From Gaiella sp038230035 (GTDB taxonomy: Bacteria > Actinomycetota > Thermoleophilia > Gaiellales > Gaiellaceae): 64,000 nucleotides of DNA. The notes under the pieces are model-generated. The model was not told where the DNA came from and searched no databases. It saw nothing but the letters and a program-made list of their open reading frames with translations. Positions 8,582 through 16,765 of the stretch are shown one piece after another. Made by a program: the position numbers and the translations under genes. Position 1 is the first letter of the stretch. Each line of letters begins with the position of its first letter. Where the stretch lies: positions 31,414 through 95,413 of the forward strand of contig JBBRNX010000011.1 in NCBI GenBank assembly GCA_038230035.1, in the 5' to 3' direction.

Positions 8582-9136
8582 ATGGGATTTGCGGAGATGT
8601 GGAACAGGACGCTCGCCTATTTCGGGATTGCCGAAGAGGACGACTGGGACGAGGACGGGCTCACGACGAACGAGGAGCTCGAGCGCGGGTACCAGGCGCG
8701 CGACCGCAACAATGTCCGCCGGCTGCCACGGCGCGCGGATCCCGCCGATTGGAGCGAGTCGGACGACGAGGCCGCGGTCGCACGACCGCGTGGTGGCCGA
8801 TCGCGTCCGCGAAGCGTCGACTCAGGTCGCGGAGGATCCAGCCGAGTCGACTCGAGCCAGAAGGTCCATCTCGTGCTGCCGCGCAGCTTCAACGATGCGC
8901 AGCAGATTGCGGATCGATTCAAGGACTCCGTACCGGTGATCCTGAACCTGCAGAACGCCGACAACGAGCTTTCGAAACGCCTCATCGACTTCGCGAGCGG
9001 GTTGACCTACGCGCTGGACGGGAGCATGCAGCGGGTGGCCGACAAGGTCTTCCTGCTCACGCCGCGCAATGTCGAGTTGTCCGCGGAGGAGCGCGCTCGC
9101 GCCCTTGATCGCGGCGGTTTCTTCAACCAGGTCTGA
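8582..9136 (+). CDS. sepF: Cell division protein SepF
   Basis: SepF anchors FtsZ to the membrane in bacteria without FtsA. The 184-residue product starts with a short amphipathic segment (MGFAEMWNRTLAYFGI) typical of the membrane-binding helix, followed by a charged low-complexity linker (about 25-95). The C-terminal DUF552 domain follows: KVHLVLPRSFNDAQQIADRF, VPVILNLQNAD, KRLIDFASGLTYALDGSMQR and KVFLLTPRNVEL. Genes for YggT and DivIVA follow, the standard Gram-positive division cluster. Confidence 0.93.
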   Translation: MGFAEMWNRTLAYFGIAEEDDWDEDGLTTNEELERGYQARDRNNVRRLPRRADPADWSESDDEAAVARPRGGRSRPRSVDSGRGGSSRVDSSQKVHLVLPRSFNDAQQIADRFKDSVPVILNLQNADNELSKRLIDFASGLTYALDGSMQRVADKVFLLTPRNVELSAEERARALDRGGFFNQV

Positions 9137-9216
9137 CGCGATAGCGCGACCTCGCCATCGCCGCAGGCCCGTAGGACAGGTGTAGGAGAGCGGAACCGGG
9201 CGGCGAACGTCTGGGG

Positions 9217-9519
9217 ATGGGCGACCTTCTCGCCGCTACTGCGGTGCTCGGAGATGCGAGAACGTGGATTGCGCAATTTATCCACGTGTTTCTCTACGTC
9301 TATATCGCGCTCATCTTCGTCTACATCCTCACGACCTGGTTCCAGCTGCCGTATTCGTCTGTTCTCGGGCGGGTGCAGCGTTTCCTTTTCGATGTCTGTG
9401 ACCCATACTTGCGCTTGTTTCGCCGTTTCATCCCGCCGATAGGTCCTCTCGACCTGTCGCCGATGGTCGCCATGCTCGTCTTGCTCGTGATCGACCGCGT
9501 GGTTGCGCGCGTGGTCTAG
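9217..9519 (+). CDS. yggT: YggT family membrane protein
   Basis: The 100-residue product has two hydrophobic helices (about 20-42 and 78-98) joined by a loop with WFQLPYSSVLGRVQRFLFDVCDPYLRLFRRFIPPIG. The DPYLxxFRRxIPP motif is diagnostic of the YggT/CCB3 family. The family is linked genetically to membrane-protein and division functions without a defined reaction. It sits between sepF and divIVA, its usual place. Confidence 0.9.
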   Translation: MGDLLAATAVLGDARTWIAQFIHVFLYVYIALIFVYILTTWFQLPYSSVLGRVQRFLFDVCDPYLRLFRRFIPPIGPLDLSPMVAMLVLLVIDRVVARVV

Positions 9520-9535
9520 GAATGGGAGGCATTTC

Positions 9536-10054
9536 ATGTCGATGACCCCTGTAGAGGTCAGACACCAACAACTGAGACGTGGATTGTTCGGCTACCGCCG
9601 TCGCGGCGTCGACGATCTGCTGACAGACATTGCCGACAGCTTCGAGTTCGTCTGGCGCGAACGGGCGGACCTTGTCGACCGTGTCGAGGAACTCGAGACC
9701 GATCTGGCGAGACATGTCGAGCTCGAAGGGCTCTTGCGCTCGACATTGATCTCCGCCGAGCGGGCCGCACAGGAGCAACGCGACCGTGCGCGTCGTGAGG
9801 CGGACACGATCCTCGGTGAAGCACACGCCGAGGCGCGGACGGTCACCCGTGACTCGCGGTCCGAAAAGGAGCGGCTCGACGGGGAGGCACGCAGGATCGC
9901 GGCGCTGCTGCGGTCGGCTCTCGCGGTCATCGAGGACACGGAGGCCGATGCGTCGGTGACGCAGACTGTCGACGAGCCCGCGCCGGCCGCCGAGTCGGAG
10001 ACGCCGCCGGCTCCATCCGCCGACAGGCCTGAGATCAGGAGGATCGCCGGGTAG
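9536..10054 (+). CDS. divIVA: DivIVA-domain cell-division/polarity protein
   Basis: The 172-residue product begins SMTPVEVRHQQLRRGLFGYR, the DivIVA N-terminal membrane-curvature-binding module (normally TPxDIxNxxFxxxxRGYxxxEVDxFL). A long coiled coil (about 45-145) and an acidic, Pro/Ala-rich tail follow. In actinobacteria such proteins (Wag31) mark the pole and direct wall growth. The ATG at 9536 has GGGAGG at good spacing. The N-terminus reads GYRRRGVDDLL, fitting the fold but with an unusually basic turn. Confidence 0.88.
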   Translation: MSMTPVEVRHQQLRRGLFGYRRRGVDDLLTDIADSFEFVWRERADLVDRVEELETDLARHVELEGLLRSTLISAERAAQEQRDRARREADTILGEAHAEARTVTRDSRSEKERLDGEARRIAALLRSALAVIEDTEADASVTQTVDEPAPAAESETPPAPSADRPEIRRIAG

Positions 10055-10073
10055 CGCCGATATCCTGTCAGAT

Positions 10074-10376
10074 GTGCCTGGCGCCTCCTCACGTCTCCGA
10101 CTCCGGGTCGCACCTGGGGCACGGCAATCGGCGGTCGTAGGTCGCCACGGCGACGCTTGGAAGATCCGCGTTTCGTCGGCACCGGAGCGCGGTCGCGCGA
10201 ACGGCGAGGTCGTCGCGATCATCTCCGATGCTGTCGGCATCTCTCGCGCCGCAGTGCGGCTCGTCGCAGGCGCGTCGGGCCGTGACAAGATCGTCGAGCT
10301 CCAAGGCATCGAGCAAGCTGAAGCCGAGCGTCGGCTGCAGCGCGCAACGCGTCGTCCGACGGCAGGCGTCGCGTGA
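10074..10376 (+). CDS. DUF167 (YggU-like) protein
   Basis: The 100-residue product matches the YggU/DUF167 family: RLRLRVAPGARQSAVVGRHGDAWKIRVSSAPERGRANGEVV followed by VRLVAGASGRDKIVEL. The family has a known fold but no agreed function, and often lies next to yggT, sepF or divIVA as here. The start is GTG, and the stop overlaps the lspA start by GTGA. Confidence 0.85.
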   Translation: MPGASSRLRLRVAPGARQSAVVGRHGDAWKIRVSSAPERGRANGEVVAIISDAVGISRAAVRLVAGASGRDKIVELQGIEQAEAERRLQRATRRPTAGVA

Positions 10377-10984
10377 GCGAGCCGGCGCGCAGCGAGACCG
10401 GCACCGACCGGGCCACCCGTCGCCAACCCGACGTTCGCGTCGGCTCGGCGACGAACGCGCTCACACCGATCTCGAGCGCTGAACGCTCCTTGCGAGCAGG
10501 TTCGGCTCAGTGGCTCGCGCTCGGACTGGTCGCCACAGCGGCCTTTGCCGCCGACCAGATCACGAAGCATGTCGTTGCGAACGCGCTCCGGCCAGACGGC
10601 TCGGTGCAGCTCGTCGGACCATTCTCGATCGAGCACGTCCATAACTCGGGCATTGCGTTCGGGCTCTTCGCGAGCCGAACCTCGGCGGTGGTCGCGCTGA
10701 CCGGGGTGGCGGTCGCCGCCATGCTCGTCTTCTTCGGACGGTCAGCCAGACGTCACCGCTTTCTGCCGGTCGCGCTCGGCTTCGTCCTCGGAGGAAGCCT
10801 GTCGAACCTTGTCGACCGGGTTCGGCTCGGGTACGTCACGGATTTCCTCCATGTGCGCTACTGGCCGGCCTTCAACCTCGCCGACAGCTTCATCGTGATA
10901 GGCGTCGCGCTCCTCTTCCTCTCGTTCGTCGCAGCCGACCGCACGAGCCCACACGTTGGCACAGCTCCGCTTTCACGTCCCTGA
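10373..10984 (+). CDS. lspA: Lipoprotein signal peptidase II (LspA)
   Basis: LspA cleaves the signal peptide of diacylglyceryl-modified prolipoproteins in the inner membrane. After a polar N-terminal extension of about 40 residues come four membrane helices. The catalytic aspartates lie in LGGSLSNLVDRVRLGYVTDF and WPAFNLADSFI, and HNSGIAFGLF is the conserved loop. The extension before the first helix is long for the family, so an internal start is possible. The coding end overlaps the next gene by 29 bases. Confidence 0.93.
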   Translation: MSEPARSETGTDRATRRQPDVRVGSATNALTPISSAERSLRAGSAQWLALGLVATAAFAADQITKHVVANALRPDGSVQLVGPFSIEHVHNSGIAFGLFASRTSAVVALTGVAVAAMLVFFGRSARRHRFLPVALGFVLGGSLSNLVDRVRLGYVTDFLHVRYWPAFNLADSFIVIGVALLFLSFVAADRTSPHVGTAPLSRP

Positions 10985-11849
10985 GGACGCTGCCGGCGAG
11001 CGGCTCGACCGCGTCCTCGCCGCGCGTCCGGAGATCGGCTCGCGCGGTCACGCGGAGCGGCTGATCGAGCAGGGCAACGTCGCCGTCGACGGGTCGGCTC
11101 GCAGCAAGAGCCACCGACTGAGCGGCGGCGAGCAGATCGACGTCGACATCCCCGAGACCGCTCCGCTTGCCCCAGAGTCGCTCGATATCCCCGTCGTCTG
11201 GGAGGACGAGCACCTGCTGGTCGTCGACAAGCCCGCAGGCATCGTCGTGCATCCCGCCGGCGGAGCCAACGCCGGCACGCTCGTCAACGGACTGCTGACG
11301 CTCGGTGCCGCCGGAGGCGACGACAATCGCCCAGGCATCGTCCACCGGCTCGACAAGGACACGTCGGGGCTCATGATCGTCGCGCGCTCCGAACAGGCGC
11401 ACGAACGGCTACAGGAGCTGATCCGCGTGCGAGATGTCGAACGCCGCTACCTCGCGCTCGTGAAAGGCGCTCCGAAGTCCCAGTCCGGCCGTATCGAGGC
11501 CCCAGTCGGTCGCGACCGGCACGACCGCGCACGTCACTCGATCGACACCGACACGCCACGCGAGGCCGTCACCTGGTTCGAGCTGAAGGAGACGATCGGC
11601 GATCGCGTCCTCCTCGAGCTGCGGCTGGAGACGGGGCGCACACACCAGATCCGGGTCCACCTGGAGGCGATCGGCCTGCCGATCTCCGGCGACCAGATCT
11701 ACGGCGTCCCTGGCGACCTCGACCTCGAGCGCCAGTTCCTCCATGCGCACAAGCTCGAGTTCCAGCACCCGTTCACCGGTGCGGATCTCGCGCTCTCGTC
11801 GCCGCTGCCCGACGATCTTGCTTTCGCGCTTCAACGCGCCCGCAGCTAG
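10956..11849 (+). CDS. rluD: RluA/RluD-family pseudouridine synthase
   Basis: The 297-residue enzyme converts uridines of large-subunit rRNA to pseudouridine. An N-terminal S4 RNA-binding domain (ERLDRVLAARPEIGSRGHAERLIEQGNVAVDG) precedes the catalytic domain, with the catalytic Asp in PGIVHRLDKDTSGLMIVARS. EDEHLLVVDKPAGIVVHPA and TGRTHQIRVHLEAIGLPISGD are also present. The start is probably a TTG inside lspA; the lspA-rluD order is common in bacteria. Confidence 0.92.
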   Translation: MAQLRFHVPEDAAGERLDRVLAARPEIGSRGHAERLIEQGNVAVDGSARSKSHRLSGGEQIDVDIPETAPLAPESLDIPVVWEDEHLLVVDKPAGIVVHPAGGANAGTLVNGLLTLGAAGGDDNRPGIVHRLDKDTSGLMIVARSEQAHERLQELIRVRDVERRYLALVKGAPKSQSGRIEAPVGRDRHDRARHSIDTDTPREAVTWFELKETIGDRVLLELRLETGRTHQIRVHLEAIGLPISGDQIYGVPGDLDLERQFLHAHKLEFQHPFTGADLALSSPLPDDLAFALQRARS

Positions 11850-11990
11850 ACTTTCGCGGCTTCTGTCCCGACTCCCCGGCGACCCGACCCGAGTGGGGGT
11901 GCCGCGGCTCCGACCCTCTCGAGCCCGGTTCCACTTGCGTCCGCCGGCTGTACGACAACTCAAACCACAGTGAAAGGGGCTGGTCCCTCG

Positions 11991-12965
11991 ATGGCAGTCG
12001 TCTCCATGAAGGAGCTGCTGGAGGCTGGAGTTCACTTCGGTCACCAGACACGCCGCTGGAACCCAAAGATGCGGCGCTTCATCTTCGCCGCACCGTCCGG
12101 CGAGCTCGCCGTACGCGGCGGTATCTACCTGATCGACCTCCAGCAGACCCAGGAGCTGCTGCAGGAAGCACACGACTTCGTCCGCAACATCGCAGAGCGC
12201 AACGGCACCGTGCTGTTCGTCGGCACGAAGAAGCAGTCGCAAGAAGCCGTCGCCGAGCACGCGACACGTGTCGGGATGCCGTTCGTCAACAACCGCTGGC
12301 TAGGCGGTCTGCTCACGAACTGGCGCACGATTGCCGACCGGATTGCCTATCTCCATGATCTCCGCCGTCTGCGTGACGACGGCCAGCTCGACCTGCTCCC
12401 GGCGAAGGAGCGCATTTCGATGCTCAACGATCTCGAGAAGCTCGAGGCGAACCTCGGCGGTGTTGCGGAGATGCGCAAACAGCCGGACGCTGTCTTCATC
12501 GTCGATCTCCGCAAGGAGCAGCTCGCAGTGCGCGAGGCGCAACGCCTCGGACTGCCGGTCATTGCACTTGTCGACACGAACTGCGACCCGGACGAAGCCG
12601 AGTACGTGATCCCGGGCAACGACGATGCGATCCGCTCGTGCAACCTCATCGTGCGGGCGATCGCCGACGGAATCGCCGCCGGCAAGCAGAAGGTCACCGA
12701 GAAGGAGATCGCGCAGGCGCAGGTCCGGGCTGAGGCTCAGGCAAAGGCGGACGCCGAGGCGAAGGCCAAGGCCGAAGCCGAGGAAGCAGAGCCTGCCCCG
12801 GTCGAGACACCTGCTGTCGCCCAAGCCGCCCCCGCCGCCTCAGAAGCCTCGGACGAGGCTCCCGAGCCGCCGGCCGACGACGTCTCTGCTGCTGAGCCGG
12901 CTGTCGAGGTTGCCGTCGCCGAGGCTGAGCTAGCCGAGGCTGCGGTCGAAGGGGCGGAAGCGTGA
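11991..12965 (+). CDS. rpsB: 30S ribosomal protein S2
   Basis: The N-terminus MAVVSMKELLEAGVHFGHQTRRWNPKM is the S2 signature, followed by GIYLIDLQQTQELL, FVGTKKQSQEAV, NNRWLGGLLTNW and LVDTNCDPDEAEYVIPGNDDA. Residues after about 235 form an 85-residue Ala/Glu/Pro-rich tail that is not part of the S2 fold; such tails are common in actinobacterial S2. ATG 11991 is chosen over GTG 11970 because it matches the family start. The 141-base gap upstream holds no recognised leader. The stop overlaps tsf. Confidence 0.95.
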   Translation: MAVVSMKELLEAGVHFGHQTRRWNPKMRRFIFAAPSGELAVRGGIYLIDLQQTQELLQEAHDFVRNIAERNGTVLFVGTKKQSQEAVAEHATRVGMPFVNNRWLGGLLTNWRTIADRIAYLHDLRRLRDDGQLDLLPAKERISMLNDLEKLEANLGGVAEMRKQPDAVFIVDLRKEQLAVREAQRLGLPVIALVDTNCDPDEAEYVIPGNDDAIRSCNLIVRAIADGIAAGKQKVTEKEIAQAQVRAEAQAKADAEAKAKAEAEEAEPAPVETPAVAQAAPAASEASDEAPEPPADDVSAAEPAVEVAVAEAELAEAAVEGAEA

Positions 12966-13768
12966 CCGCCGTCGAGATCGGCGCCGCGCTCGTCAAGGAG
13001 CTCCGCGACCTGACTGGCGCGGGGATGATGGACTGCAAGCGCACTCTCCAGGAGACCGGTGGCGACATCGAGGCCGCTCGCACGCTGCTTCGTGAGAAAG
13101 GAATGGCTCGTGCGGGGAAGCGGGCTGACCGCGAGACGACAGAAGGGCTCGTCGGGACGATCGTCGCAGACGGCGTTGGCTCGATCGTCGGCATCGGCTG
13201 CGAAACCGAGTTCGTGTCGGAGACCGCCGAGTTCCGGGCGTACGCCGAGAACGTGCTCCGCTCAGTCCATGCCGACGGCGCAGAAGCGGCCGCCGAGTTC
13301 GACACCGAGCGGCTCGAGCTGGTCGCGAAGCTCGGCGAGAACATCGTGGTCGCGGGCGCCGCACGCGTCGAAGGTGGAACGCTCGCCCAGTACGTCCACC
13401 CGCCCGCGAACAAGATCGGTGTTCTCGTCCAGCTCGACGGCGGCTCGACTGATTTCGGCCGCCTTCTCGGTATGCACATCATCTTCGCGCGGCCCGAGTG
13501 GACGACACGTGACGAGGTTCCGGCCGACGCAGTCGAGGCTGAGCGCCAAATCTTCCTCAACTCGGACGAGCTGCAGTCGAAACCAGAGGCTGCACGTGTG
13601 AAGATCGTCGACGGCATGCTCGCCAAGCGCTTCTTCGCGGCGGCACCCGGAGGCGTCCTCGAGGATCAAACGTGGATCCACGACGCGACGAAGACGGTTG
13701 GCCAGGCGCTCGCTGATGCCGGTGCGACGGTGACCTCGTTCACGCTGGTGACGGTCGCGGGCGGATGA
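12962..13768 (+). CDS. tsf: Elongation factor Ts
   Basis: EF-Ts recycles EF-Tu by GDP/GTP exchange. The 268-residue product shows the N-terminal UBA-like module (LVKELRDLTGAGMMDCKRTLQETGGDIEAARTLLREKGMARAGKRADR) and the TDFVsRN-type region as CETEFVSETAEFRAYAENV. HIIFARPEWTTRDEVP and ARVKIVDGMLAKRFF follow. The GTG start overlaps the rpsB stop, giving the classical rpsB-tsf-pyrH-frr order. Confidence 0.95.
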   Translation: MTAVEIGAALVKELRDLTGAGMMDCKRTLQETGGDIEAARTLLREKGMARAGKRADRETTEGLVGTIVADGVGSIVGIGCETEFVSETAEFRAYAENVLRSVHADGAEAAAEFDTERLELVAKLGENIVVAGAARVEGGTLAQYVHPPANKIGVLVQLDGGSTDFGRLLGMHIIFARPEWTTRDEVPADAVEAERQIFLNSDELQSKPEAARVKIVDGMLAKRFFAAAPGGVLEDQTWIHDATKTVGQALADAGATVTSFTLVTVAGG

Positions 13769-14592
13769 CGGCTAGACCAGAGACGGCGGAACTGCCGGTT
13801 GCGATCGCCGCGCCGGCATTCCGCCGGGCGTTGCTCAAGCTGTCCGGCGAGGCGTTCATGGGTGACCGAGACTACGGCGTCGATCCAGGCATCGTGCTTA
13901 CGATCGCCCGGGAAGTCGTCGCCGTGCGCAGCGCCGGGACCGAGCTCGCAATTGTCGTCGGCGGCGGCAACTTCTACCGCGGCATGGCCGTAGCGGCCGA
14001 AGGGATGGATCGCTCGACCGCCGACTACGCGGGAATGCTCGCGACGATCCTCAACGCCCTTGCTCTGCAAGACGCTCTCGAGCGACTGGGTGCCGATACG
14101 CGAGTGCAGTCGGCGATCAACGTCTCCGAGGTCGCCGAGCCGTACATCCGGCGCCGCGCGATGCGCCACCTCGAAAAAGGGCGGATCGTGATCTTCGCGG
14201 CAGGCACCGGCAATCCGTTCTTCACTACCGACTCCGCCGCAGCGCTCCGCGCCCTCGAGATCGGCGCCGAGGCGATCCTGATGGCGAAACACGGGGTGCA
14301 GGGCGTGTACGACGGCGACCCGCGTACCGATCCGACCGCGCGCTTCCTGCCGGAGTTGACCCATCTGGAGGCGATCGAGCGCGGGCTGAAGGTGATGGAC
14401 ACGACCGCGCTGTCCCTCTGCATGGACAACGGCCTGCCGATCCACGTCTTCGAGCTTGCAGAGGGGAACATCCTCCGCATCGCGAGCGGCGAGCGTGTCG
14501 GCACCATCATCTCGACACCTGTCATCTCGACACCTGTCGATCCACTGGCACACTCGAACGTAGAACCAGCACACGCGACCTCGACCGAGTAG
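13765..14592 (+). CDS. pyrH: UMP kinase
   Basis: PyrH phosphorylates UMP to UDP. The amino-acid-kinase fold is clear from FRRALLKLSGEAFMGD, IVVGGGNFYRG, DRSTADYAGMLATILNALALQ, the FAAGTGNPFFTTDSAAALRALEI block and AKHGVQGVYDGDPRTDP. Residues beyond about 250 form an extra tail that includes a duplicated 15-base unit (14,511-14,540) encoding two ISTPV repeats. It overlaps tsf by four bases. Confidence 0.95.
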   Translation: MTARPETAELPVAIAAPAFRRALLKLSGEAFMGDRDYGVDPGIVLTIAREVVAVRSAGTELAIVVGGGNFYRGMAVAAEGMDRSTADYAGMLATILNALALQDALERLGADTRVQSAINVSEVAEPYIRRRAMRHLEKGRIVIFAAGTGNPFFTTDSAAALRALEIGAEAILMAKHGVQGVYDGDPRTDPTARFLPELTHLEAIERGLKVMDTTALSLCMDNGLPIHVFELAEGNILRIASGERVGTIISTPVISTPVDPLAHSNVEPAHATSTE

Positions 14593-14601
14593 GAGACGCC
14601 G

Positions 14602-15165
14602 ATGGCAGCGATCGAAGACTTCATCGCCGATGCGACTCGCCGCATGGACAAGTCGATCGAGACGACACGAGGCGAGTTCAACGGAGTCCGCACAGGTCGG
14701 GCCTCGGTCGGGCTTCTCGACCGGATCGCAATCGACTACTACGGGACGCTGACCCCGCTGAAGAACATGGCCACGATCGGCGCCCCGGAACCGCGGCTGC
14801 TCACGATCCAGCCGTTCGACCCCACGCAGATCAAGGCGATCGAGAAGGCGATTCAGGAGTCCGACCTCGGCCTAACGCCTTCCGACGACGGCAAGATGAT
14901 CCGGCTGCCGATCCCGCAGCTCACCGAAGAGCGGCGCAAGGAGCTCGTCAAGATCATCCGCCGCTACGGGGAAGACGGGAAGGTCGCGATCCGGAACGTC
15001 CGCCGCGATGTCATGAAGCACCTCGAGGATCTCGTCAAGAACAGCGAGGTCGGCGACGACGAGGAACGGCGTGCCGAAGGTCATGTGCAGAAGCTCACTG
15101 ACGAGCATGTCGCACGAATCGACGAGCTGCTGAAGCACAAGGAAGCGGAGATCATGGAGGTCTGA
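14602..15165 (+). CDS. frr: Ribosome recycling factor
   Basis: The 187-residue length and sequence are those of RRF, which with EF-G splits post-termination ribosomes. Key blocks are FNGVRTGRASVGLLDRIAIDYYG, TPLKNMATIGAPEPRLLTIQPFD, GLTPSDDGKMIRLPIPQLTEERRKELVK and the C-terminal helix VAIRNVRRDVMKHLEDL. It follows pyrH at 10 bases with AGGAGACGCCG before the ATG. Confidence 0.96.
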   Translation: MAAIEDFIADATRRMDKSIETTRGEFNGVRTGRASVGLLDRIAIDYYGTLTPLKNMATIGAPEPRLLTIQPFDPTQIKAIEKAIQESDLGLTPSDDGKMIRLPIPQLTEERRKELVKIIRRYGEDGKVAIRNVRRDVMKHLEDLVKNSEVGDDEERRAEGHVQKLTDEHVARIDELLKHKEAEIMEV

Positions 15166-15211
15166 CCGCACGACGCGGACGGGCAGCCACCGATCGACAC
15201 GCACACCTTTC

Positions 15212-15916
15212 GTGTCCACCTCAGCCGAAGCCGGCGCGGCGCCGAGCGTCGCGATCATCATGGACGGGAACCGCCGTTGGGCGGAGAGCCGCGGGCTCTC
15301 GGTCGCTGACGGCCACCGCGAGGGGACGCGCGCGCTCCGTCGTACTGTCGAGGCGTCGATCGATCGCGGTGTCGCCTCACTCGCGGTCTACGGCTTCTCG
15401 ACCGAGAACTGGACGCGCCCGGCTGACGAGGTCGCGACGCTCATGCAGATCCTCGGCGAGACGATCGACCGAGAGCTCCCCGATCTGGCGGAGCAGGGCG
15501 TGCGAACCCGATTCCTCGGACGCCGCGACCGCGTGCCCGGTGACCTGCCCAGGCGGATGGAGGAGCTCGAGCGCGCGACCGCCGATCGCGAGGTGCTGCA
15601 GCTCTGGATCGCCTTCGACTACGGGGGGCGAGCCGAGATCGTCGAGGCAGCCCGCAGGCTCGTTGCCGACGGCGTCGCAGCCGGTGACGTCGACGAAGCC
15701 GCGGTGGCCGCGCGTCTCTACGCGCCAGGGCTACCCGATCCGGATCTCGTGATTCGCGCGTCGGGTGAGCAGCGGATCTCGAACTTCATGCTCTGGCAAT
15801 CCGCCTATTCGGAACTGGTGTTCACGGACACGCTCTGGCCGGACTTCGGGGCCGCCGATCTCGGCGCCGCACTCGACGAGTTTGCTCAGAGGCAGCGCCG
15901 TTTCGGAGGACGCTGA
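15212..15916 (+). CDS. uppS: Isoprenyl (undecaprenyl) diphosphate synthase
   Basis: This cis-prenyltransferase makes the C55-type lipid carrier for wall synthesis. It has AIIMDGNRRWAESRGL with the catalytic Asp, HREGTRALRRTVEASIDRGV, LAVYGFSTENWTRP, and the C-terminal DLVIRASGEQRISNFMLWQSAYSELVFTDTLWPDF. The GTG start is 46 bases after frr. The 234-residue length is normal. cdsA and dxr follow, linking lipid carrier and phospholipid precursor supply. Confidence 0.95.
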   Translation: MSTSAEAGAAPSVAIIMDGNRRWAESRGLSVADGHREGTRALRRTVEASIDRGVASLAVYGFSTENWTRPADEVATLMQILGETIDRELPDLAEQGVRTRFLGRRDRVPGDLPRRMEELERATADREVLQLWIAFDYGGRAEIVEAARRLVADGVAAGDVDEAAVAARLYAPGLPDPDLVIRASGEQRISNFMLWQSAYSELVFTDTLWPDFGAADLGAALDEFAQRQRRFGGR

Positions 15917-15917
15917 G

Positions 15918-16724
15918 ATGCGTCCGGTCAGTCAACTCGTGTCGCGTCTCCTCGTCGGCGCAGCCCTCCTTCCCGTCGTGCTGTACGTCGTCTGGCTCGG
16001 TGGCTGGTGGCTGTTCGGGTTGGCGCTCGTCGCCGGGCTCGTGGCGCTGCACGAGCTGTACGTCATGACGCGATCGCTTCGCCCGCTCGTCCTCGGAGGC
16101 TACGCCGGGCTCGTGTTCACACTCGTCGGTACGGAGCTCGGCGGTGCGCAGTGGCTGGTGGCAGGCGTCGTCGGAACGTTCCTGTTTGCGTTCCTCGTCT
16201 TCGGGATCTCCGACGCGCGACCGTCGTTCACGGGGTCGATGGGGACGACACTGCTCGGCGTGGTGTGGGTCGCAGGGGGCCTGGCACTGCTGATCCTCCT
16301 TCGTGACGTGCCCGAGCACGGGCGGCTGGCGGTGTTCACCGTGCTGATCGCGGTGTGGGCGGGCGACAGCGCGGCGTATTTCGTCGGCCGCCTGCTCGGC
16401 AGGCATCGGATGGCGCCGACGATCTCACCGGGGAAGACGTGGGAAGGGTTCGTCGCGGGGACGGTGACGGCCGTTGCCGTTTGCTTCTTCGCGCTCTACA
16501 AGCAGCATTTTCTGAGCAACCTCGACGCGGTCGCACTCGGCGCTGCCGTCGCGGCGTCGGCGGTGCTCGGCGATCTCTTCGAGTCGGCGGTCAAGCGCGA
16601 CCTCGGCGTCAAGGATTCCGGGCGGATCCTCGGCGGCCACGGCGGCATGCTCGATCGCATAGATGCCCAGCTCTTTGCGGTGCCGGCGGCGTACGTCATT
16701 GTGCTTTCGTTCGGCCACGCCTGA
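15918..16724 (+). CDS. cdsA: Phosphatidate cytidylyltransferase
   Basis: CdsA makes CDP-diacylglycerol from phosphatidate and CTP in the membrane. The 268-residue product has about seven membrane helices and the diagnostic C-terminal signature SAVKRDLGVKDSGRILGGHGGMLDRIDAQLF with its conserved aspartates. The preceding TISPGKTWEGFVAG block is also typical. The ATG is one base after the uppS stop, so the two are probably translated together. Confidence 0.94.
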   Translation: MRPVSQLVSRLLVGAALLPVVLYVVWLGGWWLFGLALVAGLVALHELYVMTRSLRPLVLGGYAGLVFTLVGTELGGAQWLVAGVVGTFLFAFLVFGISDARPSFTGSMGTTLLGVVWVAGGLALLILLRDVPEHGRLAVFTVLIAVWAGDSAAYFVGRLLGRHRMAPTISPGKTWEGFVAGTVTAVAVCFFALYKQHFLSNLDAVALGAAVAASAVLGDLFESAVKRDLGVKDSGRILGGHGGMLDRIDAQLFAVPAAYVIVLSFGHA

Positions 16725-16752
16725 ACGCGCCGTGACCCTGTGAGCCCGTCCT

Positions 16753-16758
16753 TACACT
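16753..16758 (+). promoter_or_regulatory. Probable leaderless dxr promoter, -10 TACACT
   Basis: TACACT is followed by seven bases and then the dxr ATG at 16766, which would place the first transcribed base on or next to the start codon. A GTGACC at 16732-16737 could serve as a weak -35, but the 15-base spacer is short. No Shine-Dalgarno sequence lies between the box and the ATG, which supports a leaderless start. Confidence 0.45.
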
Positions 16759-16765
16759 GCGCTTG